Source of the DNA: Alloalcanivorax balearicus MACL04
Lineage (GTDB): Bacteria; Pseudomonadota; Gammaproteobacteria; Pseudomonadales; Alcanivoracaceae
Direction: 5' to 3'
Assembly: GCF_025532145.1 (NCBI RefSeq)
Contig: NZ_ARXS01000006.1
Coordinates: 1-64,000 of the forward strand
Length of the DNA: 64,000 nt
Both the position numbers and the translations under genes were made by a program. Within the stretch, counting starts at the first letter, position 1. Every line of letters begins with the position of its first letter. Below, piece by piece: positions 52,656-60,743 of this stretch. The notes below the pieces were generated by a model that saw only the letters and a list, made by a program, of their open reading frames with translations, was not told the origin of the DNA and did no database searches.

Positions 52656-55600
52656 TCACCAACGCACTTCAATCCCCGCCTGCCCCAGATGCTCGTTGCC
52701 CTGATCATCCACCCGGCCCTGATAATCCAGAGATAACTGGATGCGCGGGCTCAGTTGCACGGCGGCGCCGAGGCGAGCTTGCAAGCGCGGGTCATCACGG
52801 TCAGCGCCGTACACGGTGAAGGTCTCGCCGGCGTCGACGAAGCGGGCGTCCTGTTCGCTCTGGGTATCGCCGAACGGCTGTACCAGAGCCAGGCCGCCAT
52901 GCAGCCGGGTGGGGTGACTGCCTGACCGTAAGGTGCGCCCCAGGTCCACCCCGAGTTCGGCTTCGCCCCGGTGCAGCGTGATCTTCTCCACCCGCAGATC
53001 CGCCGCTCCGGCGCCCTCCTCACGGAAGCCGTCCCGCTCAAGGCGGGTCATCGCCACCTGGGCGTAGGGCCGCACGTCGGCGCGGCCGGCGCTCAGGTCC
53101 AGGCCGCTTTCCAGCGCCAGCCGGGCCGCCTTGACGGTGCTGGAAGAACGGGCCGGCGTCTGGTCCTCGAAGTGGCGTTTGTGGTCGTGGTCGGTTTCGC
53201 CGTAGCTGAGATCCGCGCGCACGTAGAGAGTGCGGGTGAGATCGCGGCGGCCGTAGGCGCCCACGAACCAGCCGTCCAGATCGCCGTCGGCCCGGCGCCG
53301 GTCGAACTCCAGACGCCCCTGAGCCTGGCCCACGGCGAGCCCGACTCGGCCTTTTCCCAGAGTGCGGTCCAGCCCCAGGGTCAGATGCTCGCCTTTCATT
53401 TCATAGCCGGCATTGCCGGTGTAGCCGTTGCGTTTTTCCTCACTGTCCAGGGCGCCGGCCTGCAACCACAGGCCGTTGTCGTGGTCGCCGGCCAGGGTGC
53501 GTTGATCCGCGGACGCGCTTTGCGTCCGGTCGCGCTGACGCAGACGCTCACCGAACTGGCCGATCAGCCGGTCGGTGGCGCTCAGCCCGGCCACCAGGGA
53601 GTCGCCGCTGTAGCGGTCGAAGGCGGCCGCGGCCGCGTCGGTCTCCTGGGTGACGATGTCCTGATAGACCGCATGATCCGGCGCCAGGGTTTCCACCGCG
53701 CCGGCCACCGAGCGTTGGTTGCGGGTCAACGCGACGCTGTCGAAGGCGACGTCATTACGGGTCAGGGCCAGCAGGACTTCGTGATCGTTATAGTCCAGAC
53801 CGGCATCAAGAAAAGCGAAGCGGGATAGGACCGCTTCGAAACGGCCGAGGATCCCCCCATCGGCGCTTAAAATCGTGTACTCGGTGAAGGGCTGATAGTC
53901 GCCGTCGTTGCCCACATGCAGCACGGAGCCAGCCAGGGTGGCGCTACCGGTGACGTGGACCAGATCGCTGTCGGTATTGTCCGGACTGACTTCCATGTCA
54001 TAGGACGAGCCGCTCTCGAACACCAGGTCGCCATCCACGGTGAGGGTGCCGATACTGTTGCCCGGCGCCAGCGTGCCGCCTTGCGTAATGGTGGTGTCGC
54101 CGACGATACCGTCGCCGCCGAGGGTGCCACTGTCGTCCACCAGAACCTCGCCGCCCAGGCGGCCGCTGACGCTTAACCGGCCCGCCGCCACCTGCGCGGT
54201 GCCGTGAAAACCACCATTGCCGCCATTGAGTTTTAAATCACCGTCGCCGGTTTTATGCAGAGTGCCGGTACCGGACAACTGCCCCAGGTATTCGCCATTC
54301 TGCTGCTGGTCGAAGGTGGCGTGGCCGTCGGCCAGCAGAATGAGATCGCCGCTGAAGCGCTCAGCGGCGGTCACCAGTTCCCCGTCATGAACGGACCAGT
54401 CCAGGGTCGAGGTGCCGGACAGCGTGAGCGTGCCCTCGCCGTTTTTGATCAGAGTGCCATCGGTACCGTCGAAGCCACCGATGTCGCCGGCGAAAGTGCC
54501 GTCGCTGTCCTGTTCGAACACCACGTTGCCGGCGTTGGCCAGATCACCACTGATCGAGGTGGCGCTGCCAAACAGGCGGCCCGCCTCGACGAAGGTGTTG
54601 CCGTAGTCGTTGTCGCCGCGCAGATGCAGAATGCCCTCGCCTCGTTTGATCAGATCACCGGTGCCGTTCAGATCCTGGTTGACGATAAATTGCTGCAAGC
54701 CATCGACGATGTCGAAGCCACCGCCCTGGTCGCCCCAAGTGATTGAACGCTGATTCGATAGGGAAAGAAAATCGGGATCGGTGACGCGCAACACGCCGCC
54801 GTTGAACGTCAGCCCACTATTGGCATCACCGAGATGGCTGTCGCTGGCCACCGAAAGCACGCCGCCATTCAAGGTGGTGCCGCCGGTGTAGGTGTTGTCA
54901 CCGGTGAGCACCAGGGTGCCGGCACCGGTTTTGTTCAGGCCGTCCTGGCCGGCGATAACGTTGTTGATGGTGGCGGTATACCCGCTGCTGTCGCCGCTGC
55001 CGTCGCCGACACGGATTTCGCCGTCGCCGTCCACCAGACTCAACGCGTCGCCTTCCAACACATAGCCGTCGCCGGCGAATTGCAGGCCGGTGGCCTGAAC
55101 CACGCCGTCGGTGCTATCCAGTGTGACGGTGCCCGCGTTACCACCGAAAATCGCGAAGCCGGGTTGCGGCTGCATGGGTGCGGTGAGGGTGCCGTCGGTG
55201 TCGGTCCAACTGGCGCTATCGTTGGACCACACACCATCGCCGCCACCCTGGCCGTCACCGTTCCAGAGGTTCAGGGTCATGCCGGTGGTGTTGAGCAGGT
55301 TGATCTGGCCTTGATCGTCGAGGAATTGCAGGCTCATTCCCTGTGGCTCATCGGCCAGCAGCAAGCCGCCATTGTTTTGTTTCAGGGTGCCGCCGTAATC
55401 GAACAACCGATACAGGCCCACGCCAAAGTCGCCGTCATCGGTGAGATTAAGCGTGCTGCCGTTGAGGGCCAGGTCGCCGTTGACGGTGACGCTGTCGCTT
55501 TGGCCCAAGGTATTGAAATCCCCTCCCGGGGCGCCAAATTCGAAGTCCAGCAGTGAGCCTTGCGCCAGGGTGAGATCGCCGTCCACGGTGAGAGTACCGA

Positions 55601-56609
55601 TGCCGCCATCACCCGGTGCCAGCGTGCCGTCACTGTCAATGGTGGTGGTGCCGACACTGCCGCCGCCGCTAAGGGCGGCGCCGCCGTTGACCGTGACGGT
55701 ACTGGAAAGCCCTCCATTCACCTGCAGAGTGCCGCCCTCCACCTGGGTAAGGCCGGTAAAGCTGCTGGTGCCGGTGAGCACCGTGGTGCCGGCGTGGTGC
55801 TCGATGGCGCCGTTGCCGGTGATATCGGGGGCAAATTCGTAGCCGCCGCTGGTGTCGGTGTGGTTGAAGACGATCCGGCCGGAGGCATTGGCATCGGGGT
55901 TCGAGGATACCCGGCCCATTTCGATTTCGGTGGTGTTGGCGAAGCCGGGCGCGGCAGCAGGGTCGCCGGCGGCCGCGCCGATCACCAGAGTGCCGAGGGC
56001 GGATGGGCCTCCACTCTCTCCCAGAATAATGCGATTGCCGACACCGCTGACGTTGAGGGCACCGCCGTCGGCGAGGATCAGGGTGCTCGTGGAGTTGCGG
56101 CCGATACGGATGCCCAGGTCTCCATTGGCGACTTCCGCATTCCAGGCAGAATCGGTGCCAGTGATGGTCAGGGTAGCCGGATCAATGTTCCAACCGATGC
56201 TGTGATAGACTGCGGAGCTGGTGAGACTGCCTCCGTTCTGGATGGTCAGATGTCCGCCATACATGATCAGGTCGCCGGATTCCGCCGCTTTCCGGTTGAT
56301 CGTGGCGGCGCTACCATCTCCGCGAAGAATGCGAACAGAATCGCCGCTCCCAGGGATACCGCCGGTACAACCGCCGGACACACAGCTCCAGTTGCCGGGG
56401 TCGAACCAGTCTTCGCCTGCCGCTAAATCGTCCCAATGATACGAATCCGCCCTGGCCGCTCCGCCGGGGAGTATTCCCAGAGCGGTCAACAGTGCCGCCA
56501 AGGCAGCGGCCCGGGGGCCGGAAGCCCTGCCTTGCCTTTTGGTGAACTCGGGCACAGCCTGCCATGTCCCGGTGTGGCGGTTGAAAAGGGTGCGGTAAAT
56601 GCGGTTCAT
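52656..56609 (-). CDS. Autotransporter (type V secretion) with PATR repeats
   Basis: 1317 residues. It begins with an extended signal peptide (ESPR: MNRIYRTLFNRHTGTWQAV) and a hydrophobic core at about 34-54. The passenger (about 55-1035) is a beta-helix of repeated units such as NTLVLTGDNTYTGGTTLNGG, GTLQVNGGLSSTVTVNGGA and GTLAPGNSIGTLTVDGDL, the passenger-associated transport repeat type. The C-terminal domain (about 1050-1317) is the 12-strand autotransporter barrel ending GQAGIEVRW. The passenger is likely displayed or released; its activity, probably adhesion or cell contact, is inferred. Last gene of a same-strand run starting at 58773. Confidence 0.93.
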   Translation of the reverse strand: MNRIYRTLFNRHTGTWQAVPEFTKRQGRASGPRAAALAALLTALGILPGGAARADSYHWDDLAAGEDWFDPGNWSCVSGGCTGGIPGSGDSVRILRGDGSAATINRKAAESGDLIMYGGHLTIQNGGSLTSSAVYHSIGWNIDPATLTITGTDSAWNAEVANGDLGIRIGRNSTSTLILADGGALNVSGVGNRIILGESGGPSALGTLVIGAAAGDPAAAPGFANTTEIEMGRVSSNPDANASGRIVFNHTDTSGGYEFAPDITGNGAIEHHAGTTVLTGTSSFTGLTQVEGGTLQVNGGLSSTVTVNGGAALSGGGSVGTTTIDSDGTLAPGDGGIGTLTVDGDLTLAQGSLLDFEFGAPGGDFNTLGQSDSVTVNGDLALNGSTLNLTDDGDFGVGLYRLFDYGGTLKQNNGGLLLADEPQGMSLQFLDDQGQINLLNTTGMTLNLWNGDGQGGGDGVWSNDSASWTDTDGTLTAPMQPQPGFAIFGGNAGTVTLDSTDGVVQATGLQFAGDGYVLEGDALSLVDGDGEIRVGDGSGDSSGYTATINNVIAGQDGLNKTGAGTLVLTGDNTYTGGTTLNGGVLSVASDSHLGDANSGLTFNGGVLRVTDPDFLSLSNQRSITWGDQGGGFDIVDGLQQFIVNQDLNGTGDLIKRGEGILHLRGDNDYGNTFVEAGRLFGSATSISGDLANAGNVVFEQDSDGTFAGDIGGFDGTDGTLIKNGEGTLTLSGTSTLDWSVHDGELVTAAERFSGDLILLADGHATFDQQQNGEYLGQLSGTGTLHKTGDGDLKLNGGNGGFHGTAQVAAGRLSVSGRLGGEVLVDDSGTLGGDGIVGDTTITQGGTLAPGNSIGTLTVDGDLVFESGSSYDMEVSPDNTDSDLVHVTGSATLAGSVLHVGNDGDYQPFTEYTILSADGGILGRFEAVLSRFAFLDAGLDYNDHEVLLALTRNDVAFDSVALTRNQRSVAGAVETLAPDHAVYQDIVTQETDAAAAAFDRYSGDSLVAGLSATDRLIGQFGERLRQRDRTQSASADQRTLAGDHDNGLWLQAGALDSEEKRNGYTGNAGYEMKGEHLTLGLDRTLGKGRVGLAVGQAQGRLEFDRRRADGDLDGWFVGAYGRRDLTRTLYVRADLSYGETDHDHKRHFEDQTPARSSSTVKAARLALESGLDLSAGRADVRPYAQVAMTRLERDGFREEGAGAADLRVEKITLHRGEAELGVDLGRTLRSGSHPTRLHGGLALVQPFGDTQSEQDARFVDAGETFTVYGADRDDPRLQARLGAAVQLSPRIQLSLDYQGRVDDQGNEHLGQAGIEVRW

Positions 56610-56668
56610 GGCGTCTTCCCGTTAAGGATGTAATGAAGCTAGCAACGGAGCAGGTATTCGGGCCGTGG

Positions 56669-57106
56669 TCAGGCAAAGATCTGGACCCAGCGGATATCGC
56701 CAGGAGGCGGCACTTCCCCGGCAACGGCGTCGCTGTGGCCGAAAATTTGAGTGCCGTGCCAGATTTCATTTTGTTGCGCTGCCAGCCGCACCCGGGCCGA
56801 GAATTCAGCGATGCCGAGCCCGCAGGTGGAGATATAAATCGAAGTGGGGATGGCGTTGTTTGCCATGTTGCCCTGGACCAAGGCAAGAAAGACGGATTCG
56901 TCTATGTCGATGGTATCCGGATCCTCGTTGCCGATTTCGCAACCATTGCCGTGTGCGACCACGACCAGAGTGATCGCGCCCGCCAAATTCAGATGGCAGG
57001 GATGAATCTGATCCCAGGCGTAACGTGCCAGCACCGGGCCCCAGTTGGAGTGGAGCTGGGTATTGCGGATGTCGTTATCGGTGCTTAGTTCGAATACGGT
57101 GGTCAT
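56669..57106 (-). CDS. Small protein with caspase-like His/Cys pattern
   Basis: 145 residues, no signal peptide. LVVVAHGNGCEIGN places His52-Gly after a hydrophobic strand, and SIYISTCGLGIAEF puts Cys95 after another strand 43 residues on. This His-Gly ... Cys arrangement is the catalytic signature of clan CD peptidases (caspases, CHAT proteases). The short length fits a single minimal domain. I know of no named family for it. The stop of the PI-PLC gene overlaps its start by 4 bp (ATGA), so the two are co-translated. Peptidase activity is inferred only. Confidence 0.7.
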   Translation of the reverse strand: MTTVFELSTDNDIRNTQLHSNWGPVLARYAWDQIHPCHLNLAGAITLVVVAHGNGCEIGNEDPDTIDIDESVFLALVQGNMANNAIPTSIYISTCGLGIAEFSARVRLAAQQNEIWHGTQIFGHSDAVAGEVPPPGDIRWVQIFA

Positions 57107-58137
57107 GATGAATGCCTGTGCGTTGTTGTTCGATGGAGTGCAGCCACTTTGAAACGCTCTGGAAATTCGCGGTAAGCGTCATTCGAGGCAATGATCATGG
57201 CCACTATGTCCAGGTCGCCGTATTGATCTGTTCGGTATTTTTCAAACGGATAGTCGAACAGAATCCAGCCGAAGTGCCGCCAGCGTTCGGCGGCTGTTCC
57301 CTTGCCGAAGGCGGAAAGCAAACCAGACATGATGTAAATGCCAAAGATTCCGTACCAGGTGGCACTGGCGAAGTTCCAGACCACATTCCCGTTTGATTTT
57401 TTTGTAAATGCCGAGATAACTTTTTCCAGTTTCTCTTCAGTTGCGCCCGAGTCAGGAAGACCTTTGTATTGGTCCTGTACGTAGACGTCATAGCAGCGAT
57501 CAGGGCTTAGGTGTGCCCAGGAGCCCGGGGTGTTGTCGTCCCATATTATCGGCGTACCAAGTCTGAAATCTTCATTGATTCGATTGAAAAGAAGGATCTT
57601 TCCTCGAATCTCTTCGAGTTTTGGTGCTGACTTTTTTCGGATGGTCGGGTAGCGATCCAGCAAGTCAGATAGGGCGCTAAAGACGGCCTCTTTATCGTCT
57701 TCGTGCCCATTCCAGTCATCAATTTTCAATGACGTGAGCACGGTTTCCGTGCCGTGTGCTTCAAGAAAGATTCCGCACTCTTGCAGTAGCGAGGGAAAAC
57801 ACTGGAACTCATTGAATCCGAGCCCGCTGCCTACGTTTCCATGGCACGTTGTAAATTCATATCGCCCTTCTTCAGACTTCTTGACCTTTAGCCGTACATC
57901 CATAAGTCTGATGCCGCCTCCGAGCTGATCAGTGACGGAGAAGCGATGACAAGCATATGGGTTGAATCGGGTACTTATCGCGGCGGTGTCGTGCGTGCCC
58001 GGCAGGTTGATTTCGGATATGAGCGTGTCATCGCTGATATGAGAGAGCCAGTCACTCCGATCCGTGAGACCGTCTCCAATGTCAGAAATGGCATTGCGTA
58101 TAAACAAGATCGATGCTTTATTCACGGGCCTTAGCAC
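57103..58137 (-). CDS. PI-PLC X-domain phospholipase-like protein
   Basis: 344 residues. The TIM-barrel PI-PLC X domain is visible by its catalytic segments: His49 in EINLPGTHDTAA, Asp80 and Arg82 in IRLMDVRLK and His99 in TTCHGNVGSG. Bacterial relatives split phosphatidylinositol into diacylglycerol and inositol cyclic phosphate. No signal peptide is seen, unlike secreted PI-PLCs; a hydrophobic patch (GIFGIYIMSGLLSAFG) occurs near 270. GC content is lower than surrounding genes, which suggests transfer. The enzyme substrate and location are unknown. Confidence 0.85.
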   Translation of the reverse strand: MLRPVNKASILFIRNAISDIGDGLTDRSDWLSHISDDTLISEINLPGTHDTAAISTRFNPYACHRFSVTDQLGGGIRLMDVRLKVKKSEEGRYEFTTCHGNVGSGLGFNEFQCFPSLLQECGIFLEAHGTETVLTSLKIDDWNGHEDDKEAVFSALSDLLDRYPTIRKKSAPKLEEIRGKILLFNRINEDFRLGTPIIWDDNTPGSWAHLSPDRCYDVYVQDQYKGLPDSGATEEKLEKVISAFTKKSNGNVVWNFASATWYGIFGIYIMSGLLSAFGKGTAAERWRHFGWILFDYPFEKYRTDQYGDLDIVAMIIASNDAYREFPERFKVAALHRTTTHRHSS

Positions 58138-58170
58138 GACACCCTCCCTTTTTCCCCTAAAAGAAGCAGG

Positions 58171-58773
58171 CTATTTGGATATCCTGAATGAATTGACGTT
58201 GGCCGTGATCAGCTTAATCACCCCTTCGGCGACTTTTTGTCCGACTTCCTTGATGATCCAAACGAGTGCCGGTGGTATGCCTTGTGCATCGACGTCCTCG
58301 AGACTGGAGGTTGAATCCTTCTTCGAGTCGTAGCCTGTGATACTAAAAACGTCTCCTCCTGCCTGTAGAGTGGCGCTGCCATCCTTGTTGGTGATGGCGT
58401 TCGAGCCTATCCACCAGTTATTGCGTCCCATGGTGCTGCCTTGCCCCAGGTAAACATCGGATGTCTCGCCAGACTTCCAATGAACCTTCAAGCCGAAGCA
58501 GAAGTTCAGTTCGCCCGGATCCGTATTCGTTATCGAGAAAGGCGTAAACAGGTGGTCCTTCCCGCCGCTACCATTGCTGAACTTATTTGCCACCTCGGCT
58601 GTTTTATGACGCCCGGCCTGGAACAGGATCAAGAATTGGCCTCCCTCCCGCTTTATCGTCGGTGGTGGCTCCATTGGCTGGCCTTCTGACACTGCCCAGC
58701 TCCCCGACATGCAGCTAATGTCCTCGATCTCTTCGCTGGATATATAAGCGTAATTATCCCGAATCGTTGGCAT
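58171..58773 (-). CDS. Unrecognised beta-rich protein
   Basis: 200 residues, no signal peptide. The middle part alternates short hydrophobic and polar stretches (FLILFQAGRHKTAEVANKFSN, ELNFCFGLKVHWKSGETSDVY), a pattern of a beta-sandwich, and it contains an aromatic cluster (NNWWIG). The C-terminus is a helix (ALVWIIKEVGQKVAEGVIKLI). I do not recognise a family. It is the first gene of the PI-PLC block. ATG 58773 is 9 nt after AGGGAG; a GTG three codons upstream has no room for a ribosome site. Low GC. Confidence 0.6.
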   Translation of the reverse strand: MPTIRDNYAYISSEEIEDISCMSGSWAVSEGQPMEPPPTIKREGGQFLILFQAGRHKTAEVANKFSNGSGGKDHLFTPFSITNTDPGELNFCFGLKVHWKSGETSDVYLGQGSTMGRNNWWIGSNAITNKDGSATLQAGGDVFSITGYDSKKDSTSSLEDVDAQGIPPALVWIIKEVGQKVAEGVIKLITANVNSFRISK

Positions 58774-58868
58774 GGTGATCACTCCCTTGAAAAGGTGTTG
58801 TGTGCGAACGGATGTTTATGCGCTTTCGGGCACATTATTGGGGTAATCAGAGAGAGGGCGTTATGCGA

Positions 58869-58899
58869 GGCGTCTCACGGTAATTTGCAAGGCGTCTCA
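58869..58899. repeat. Direct repeat GGCGTCTCA, 22-nt spacing
   Basis: Two 9-nt copies two helical turns apart lie about 96-126 nt upstream of the first gene of the block. They could bind a regulator. Confidence 0.4.
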
Positions 58900-59100
58900 T
58901 TGGGGCAAAAGGAAGGCAAAAAGCTTTATAAAGGGGCGATTAATAAGAGAGTGGTCCGCTCTTCTATTTAACGGATATTGGATTGGTCGCTTGCAAAGCG
59001 GGGGAAGTTTGCGTCATAGTTTAAATCGTCATTCGGGGATATTGCGTTCCCGCATGTCGGTTTAAAGATTTTGTTTTCATAGCTTTCTTCATGTCTCCTT

Positions 59101-59150
59101 CCCGGCTCTGCCGGGCCCGGCCGGAGGGGCCCCATGGATGGGGCCTCCGG
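59101..59150. repeat. Two GC-rich hairpins with CCATGGATGG
   Basis: CCCGGC/GCCGGG (59101-59115) and CCGGAGG..CCCATGGATGGGG..CCTCCGG (59121-59150) lie just past the third gene of the toxin-antitoxin set. The second contains the palindrome also seen at 6351-6580. Confidence 0.55.
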
Positions 59151-59192
59151 TTCGGCGTTTCCAACGTCTCCTTCGCTTTTCCACACTGGCGA

Positions 59193-59558
59193 TCAGTGAT
59201 CGTCGGAGAGCGTCAGCGCCTCGCCTTCGTTCAGGGTCTCGGCGATTTCCCCGGCGCTTTTACCGTCAAAACCGTCCTCCCCGGCGGACAGCCGCAGGTT
59301 GCCGGTGTCGATGACACTCTGCAAGAAAGGGGAAGTCAGCAAGTGGCCTCCCACGGACAGATGGATTTGTTGTCCCACGCGGTCACGGGTGAAATCGGCC
59401 AGGGTTTGCCGGCTTTCCGGATCGAGCGTGATATCGATCACGTCCCGGGTTGTATCAGGCGACGTTTTCTTCTCCGCGCTTTCCACCTGCAGGGTTACTG
59501 TTTCAGCCTGTGTGACGGTGGACAGAAGCAGAATCGGAAGGTATTTCATAATACGCAT
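59193..59558 (-). CDS. Exported protein with SecD P1-head-like domain
   Basis: 121 residues. Signal peptide MRIMKYLPILLLSTVTQAE; the mature part (VIDITLDPESRQTLADFTRDRVGQQIHLSVGGHLLTSPFLQSVIDTGNLRLSAG) resembles the head subdomain of SecD/SecF periplasmic P1 domains. Function not established. ATG 59558 is 1 nt after the zeta-like toxin stop and follows AGGAGG, 8 nt away; an ATG at 59549 is possible. It is co-transcribed with the toxin-antitoxin pair. Why an exported protein belongs here is not clear. Confidence 0.7.
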   Translation of the reverse strand: MRIMKYLPILLLSTVTQAETVTLQVESAEKKTSPDTTRDVIDITLDPESRQTLADFTRDRVGQQIHLSVGGHLLTSPFLQSVIDTGNLRLSAGEDGFDGKSAGEIAETLNEGEALTLSDDH

Positions 59559-60161
59559 TTAGTCGTCCTCCTGGCCGAACAGCAAGGTGTCGACCCAATC
59601 GGGTTGTATATCGGTAAGAGGAATGTAGCGCCCTTCCTCCACATAACCCACTCGCAGAAGCGGTGTTTTCGCGCTGCTGTTATCGATCAGATGCGCTTGA
59701 TCACAAAGCGGCAGGGCCAGGCGCACGTGCTTGAAAGTGCGGGGCAGACGAGCGTCGATCTTATCGGCTGGCACATGGTGTCCGCCTTCCTCGGTGCGCT
59801 GATGGACACGGGCCTGGTTGAGTTGCGGATCGTCCAGGTGAATAAAAACCAGGATCACCTGATAACCTCTGGTTTTGGCCTGGGCGATGAAGTCGATTTT
59901 GGAAGGGTGTGAAAACACTGTTTCGTAGCAAAAACTTTGCCCCTGATGAATCAGCATATCGCGCAGTTGCCGGGCCAGGGCGGCGGCCTGATAGCTATGC
60001 GCTTCCGGGGCCTGGGGAAAGCGCTGGCGGGCAATCACATCCGCATTGACGAACGGCAATCCGGCGCTCTGCAAGGCTTCCCGATAAAAGGTGCTTTTGC
60101 CGGCACCGTTGCCACCCACCAGAATCCACAATTGTTTTTCCGGTAAGGGTTGCGAGGCCAC
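59559..60161 (-). CDS. Zeta toxin family kinase-like protein
   Basis: 200 residues. Walker A GGNGAGKST at 16-24, then FVNADVIARQRFP and FCYETVFSHPSKIDFIAQAK fit the zeta toxin and related P-loop kinases (UNAG or nucleotide kinases). Such enzymes phosphorylate UDP-N-acetylglucosamine and block wall synthesis, or have a metabolic role. It starts 3 nt after a ParD-like gene, so the pair looks like a toxin-antitoxin module in which the toxin is a zeta-type enzyme. Whether it is toxic here is inferred. Confidence 0.85.
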   Translation of the reverse strand: MASQPLPEKQLWILVGGNGAGKSTFYREALQSAGLPFVNADVIARQRFPQAPEAHSYQAAALARQLRDMLIHQGQSFCYETVFSHPSKIDFIAQAKTRGYQVILVFIHLDDPQLNQARVHQRTEEGGHHVPADKIDARLPRTFKHVRLALPLCDQAHLIDNSSAKTPLLRVGYVEEGRYIPLTDIQPDWVDTLLFGQEDD

Positions 60162-60164
60162 GAC

Positions 60165-60569
60165 TCAGTTCTCGGCGATGAAAGTACCGTCAACGAACCG
60201 CCCCACGTGGATCTCTCCGGAGGCGCTGATCTGTTCCAGACAGCCTGGATGCCGGCGCGAAGCCTGATAACGCACTGCGCTGGCGGCTACTTGCCGGGCC
60301 AGGGTGCCGGAGGCGCGGCGGGCTTCCAGATTGCTGAACACGGTCTCTGACGCCACCGGTTTGGACACCGTCCGTTCCACACGCAGGGTGGCGATGCCCG
60401 CCGTGATTTCCAGGATGTCCTGCGGACTGAGCCGTGGTGCCAGGGTCCGGCCCAGATCGGCCCATTGCTCTATCTGCTCCGCGGCGCTGCGGTGAAGCAA
60501 CTCGCCGTAGGTCTTGGCGGCATCCATCAACTCCGATTGCAGCCGTACCGGTGAGGCGGATTTGCCCAT
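60165..60569 (-). CDS. ParD-like antitoxin
   Basis: 134 residues. Start MGKSASPVRLQSELMDAAKTYGELLHRSAAEQIEQWADLGRTL is the ParD-like antitoxin type with a ribbon-helix-helix DNA-binding end; the remaining part should contact the toxin. ATG 60569 gives the family N-terminus and follows CAGGAGAC. It lies upstream of the zeta-like toxin. It should repress its own promoter at the palindrome at 60601-60617. Confidence 0.85.
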   Translation of the reverse strand: MGKSASPVRLQSELMDAAKTYGELLHRSAAEQIEQWADLGRTLAPRLSPQDILEITAGIATLRVERTVSKPVASETVFSNLEARRASGTLARQVAASAVRYQASRRHPGCLEQISASGEIHVGRFVDGTFIAEN

Positions 60570-60598
60570 GAGCGTCTCCTGATCGTGATGTTTTCTTG

Positions 60599-60627
60599 TT
60601 TGTAGCATTTTGCTACACCGGCTGCAA
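60599..60627 (-). promoter_or_regulatory. Predicted promoter and autoregulatory operator of the ParD-zeta module
   Basis: The palindrome TGTAGCA TTT TGCTACA (60601-60617) overlaps the -10 (TACAAA on the minus strand, 60599-60604). A weak -35 (TTGCAG, 60622-60627) is 17 nt upstream. Confidence 0.65.
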
Positions 60628-60654
60628 TGGCGGATATCGCCGGTTTTGTAGACG

Positions 60655-60685
60655 GGGCTGTGGGAGCTGCCTTGGCAGCGAATTG
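60655..60685. repeat. Single REP-like unit
   Basis: GGGGCTGTGGGAGCTGCCTT then GGCAGCGAATTGG is one arm of the repeat family, upstream of the ParD-like gene. Confidence 0.5.
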
Positions 60686-60743
60686 GTGTATAGGCGTACC
60701 GGCACCTGTAAGAGTGCCCGCGAGTTGTGGGCAGCATAACGGC

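Larger units (their letters stand above)
58774..59192. other. 419-nt gap before the accessory block
   Basis: AT-rich at 58780-59080 and likely holds the promoter of the PI-PLC block. It contains the direct repeat GGCGTCTCA at 58869-58877 and 58891-58899 and two GC-rich hairpins near 59101-59150. A short minus-strand frame (58968-59186) is not accepted as a gene. Confidence 0.6.

Noticed and set aside
58968-59186. Small minus-strand frame of 72 residues
   Set aside because: It reads through the GC-rich hairpins, has no ribosome site and no sensible composition.
60570-60737. N-terminal extension of the ParD-like protein
   Set aside because: It would translate the promoter palindrome and REP-like unit. 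The ATG at 60569 has a ribosome site and gives the family N-terminus.
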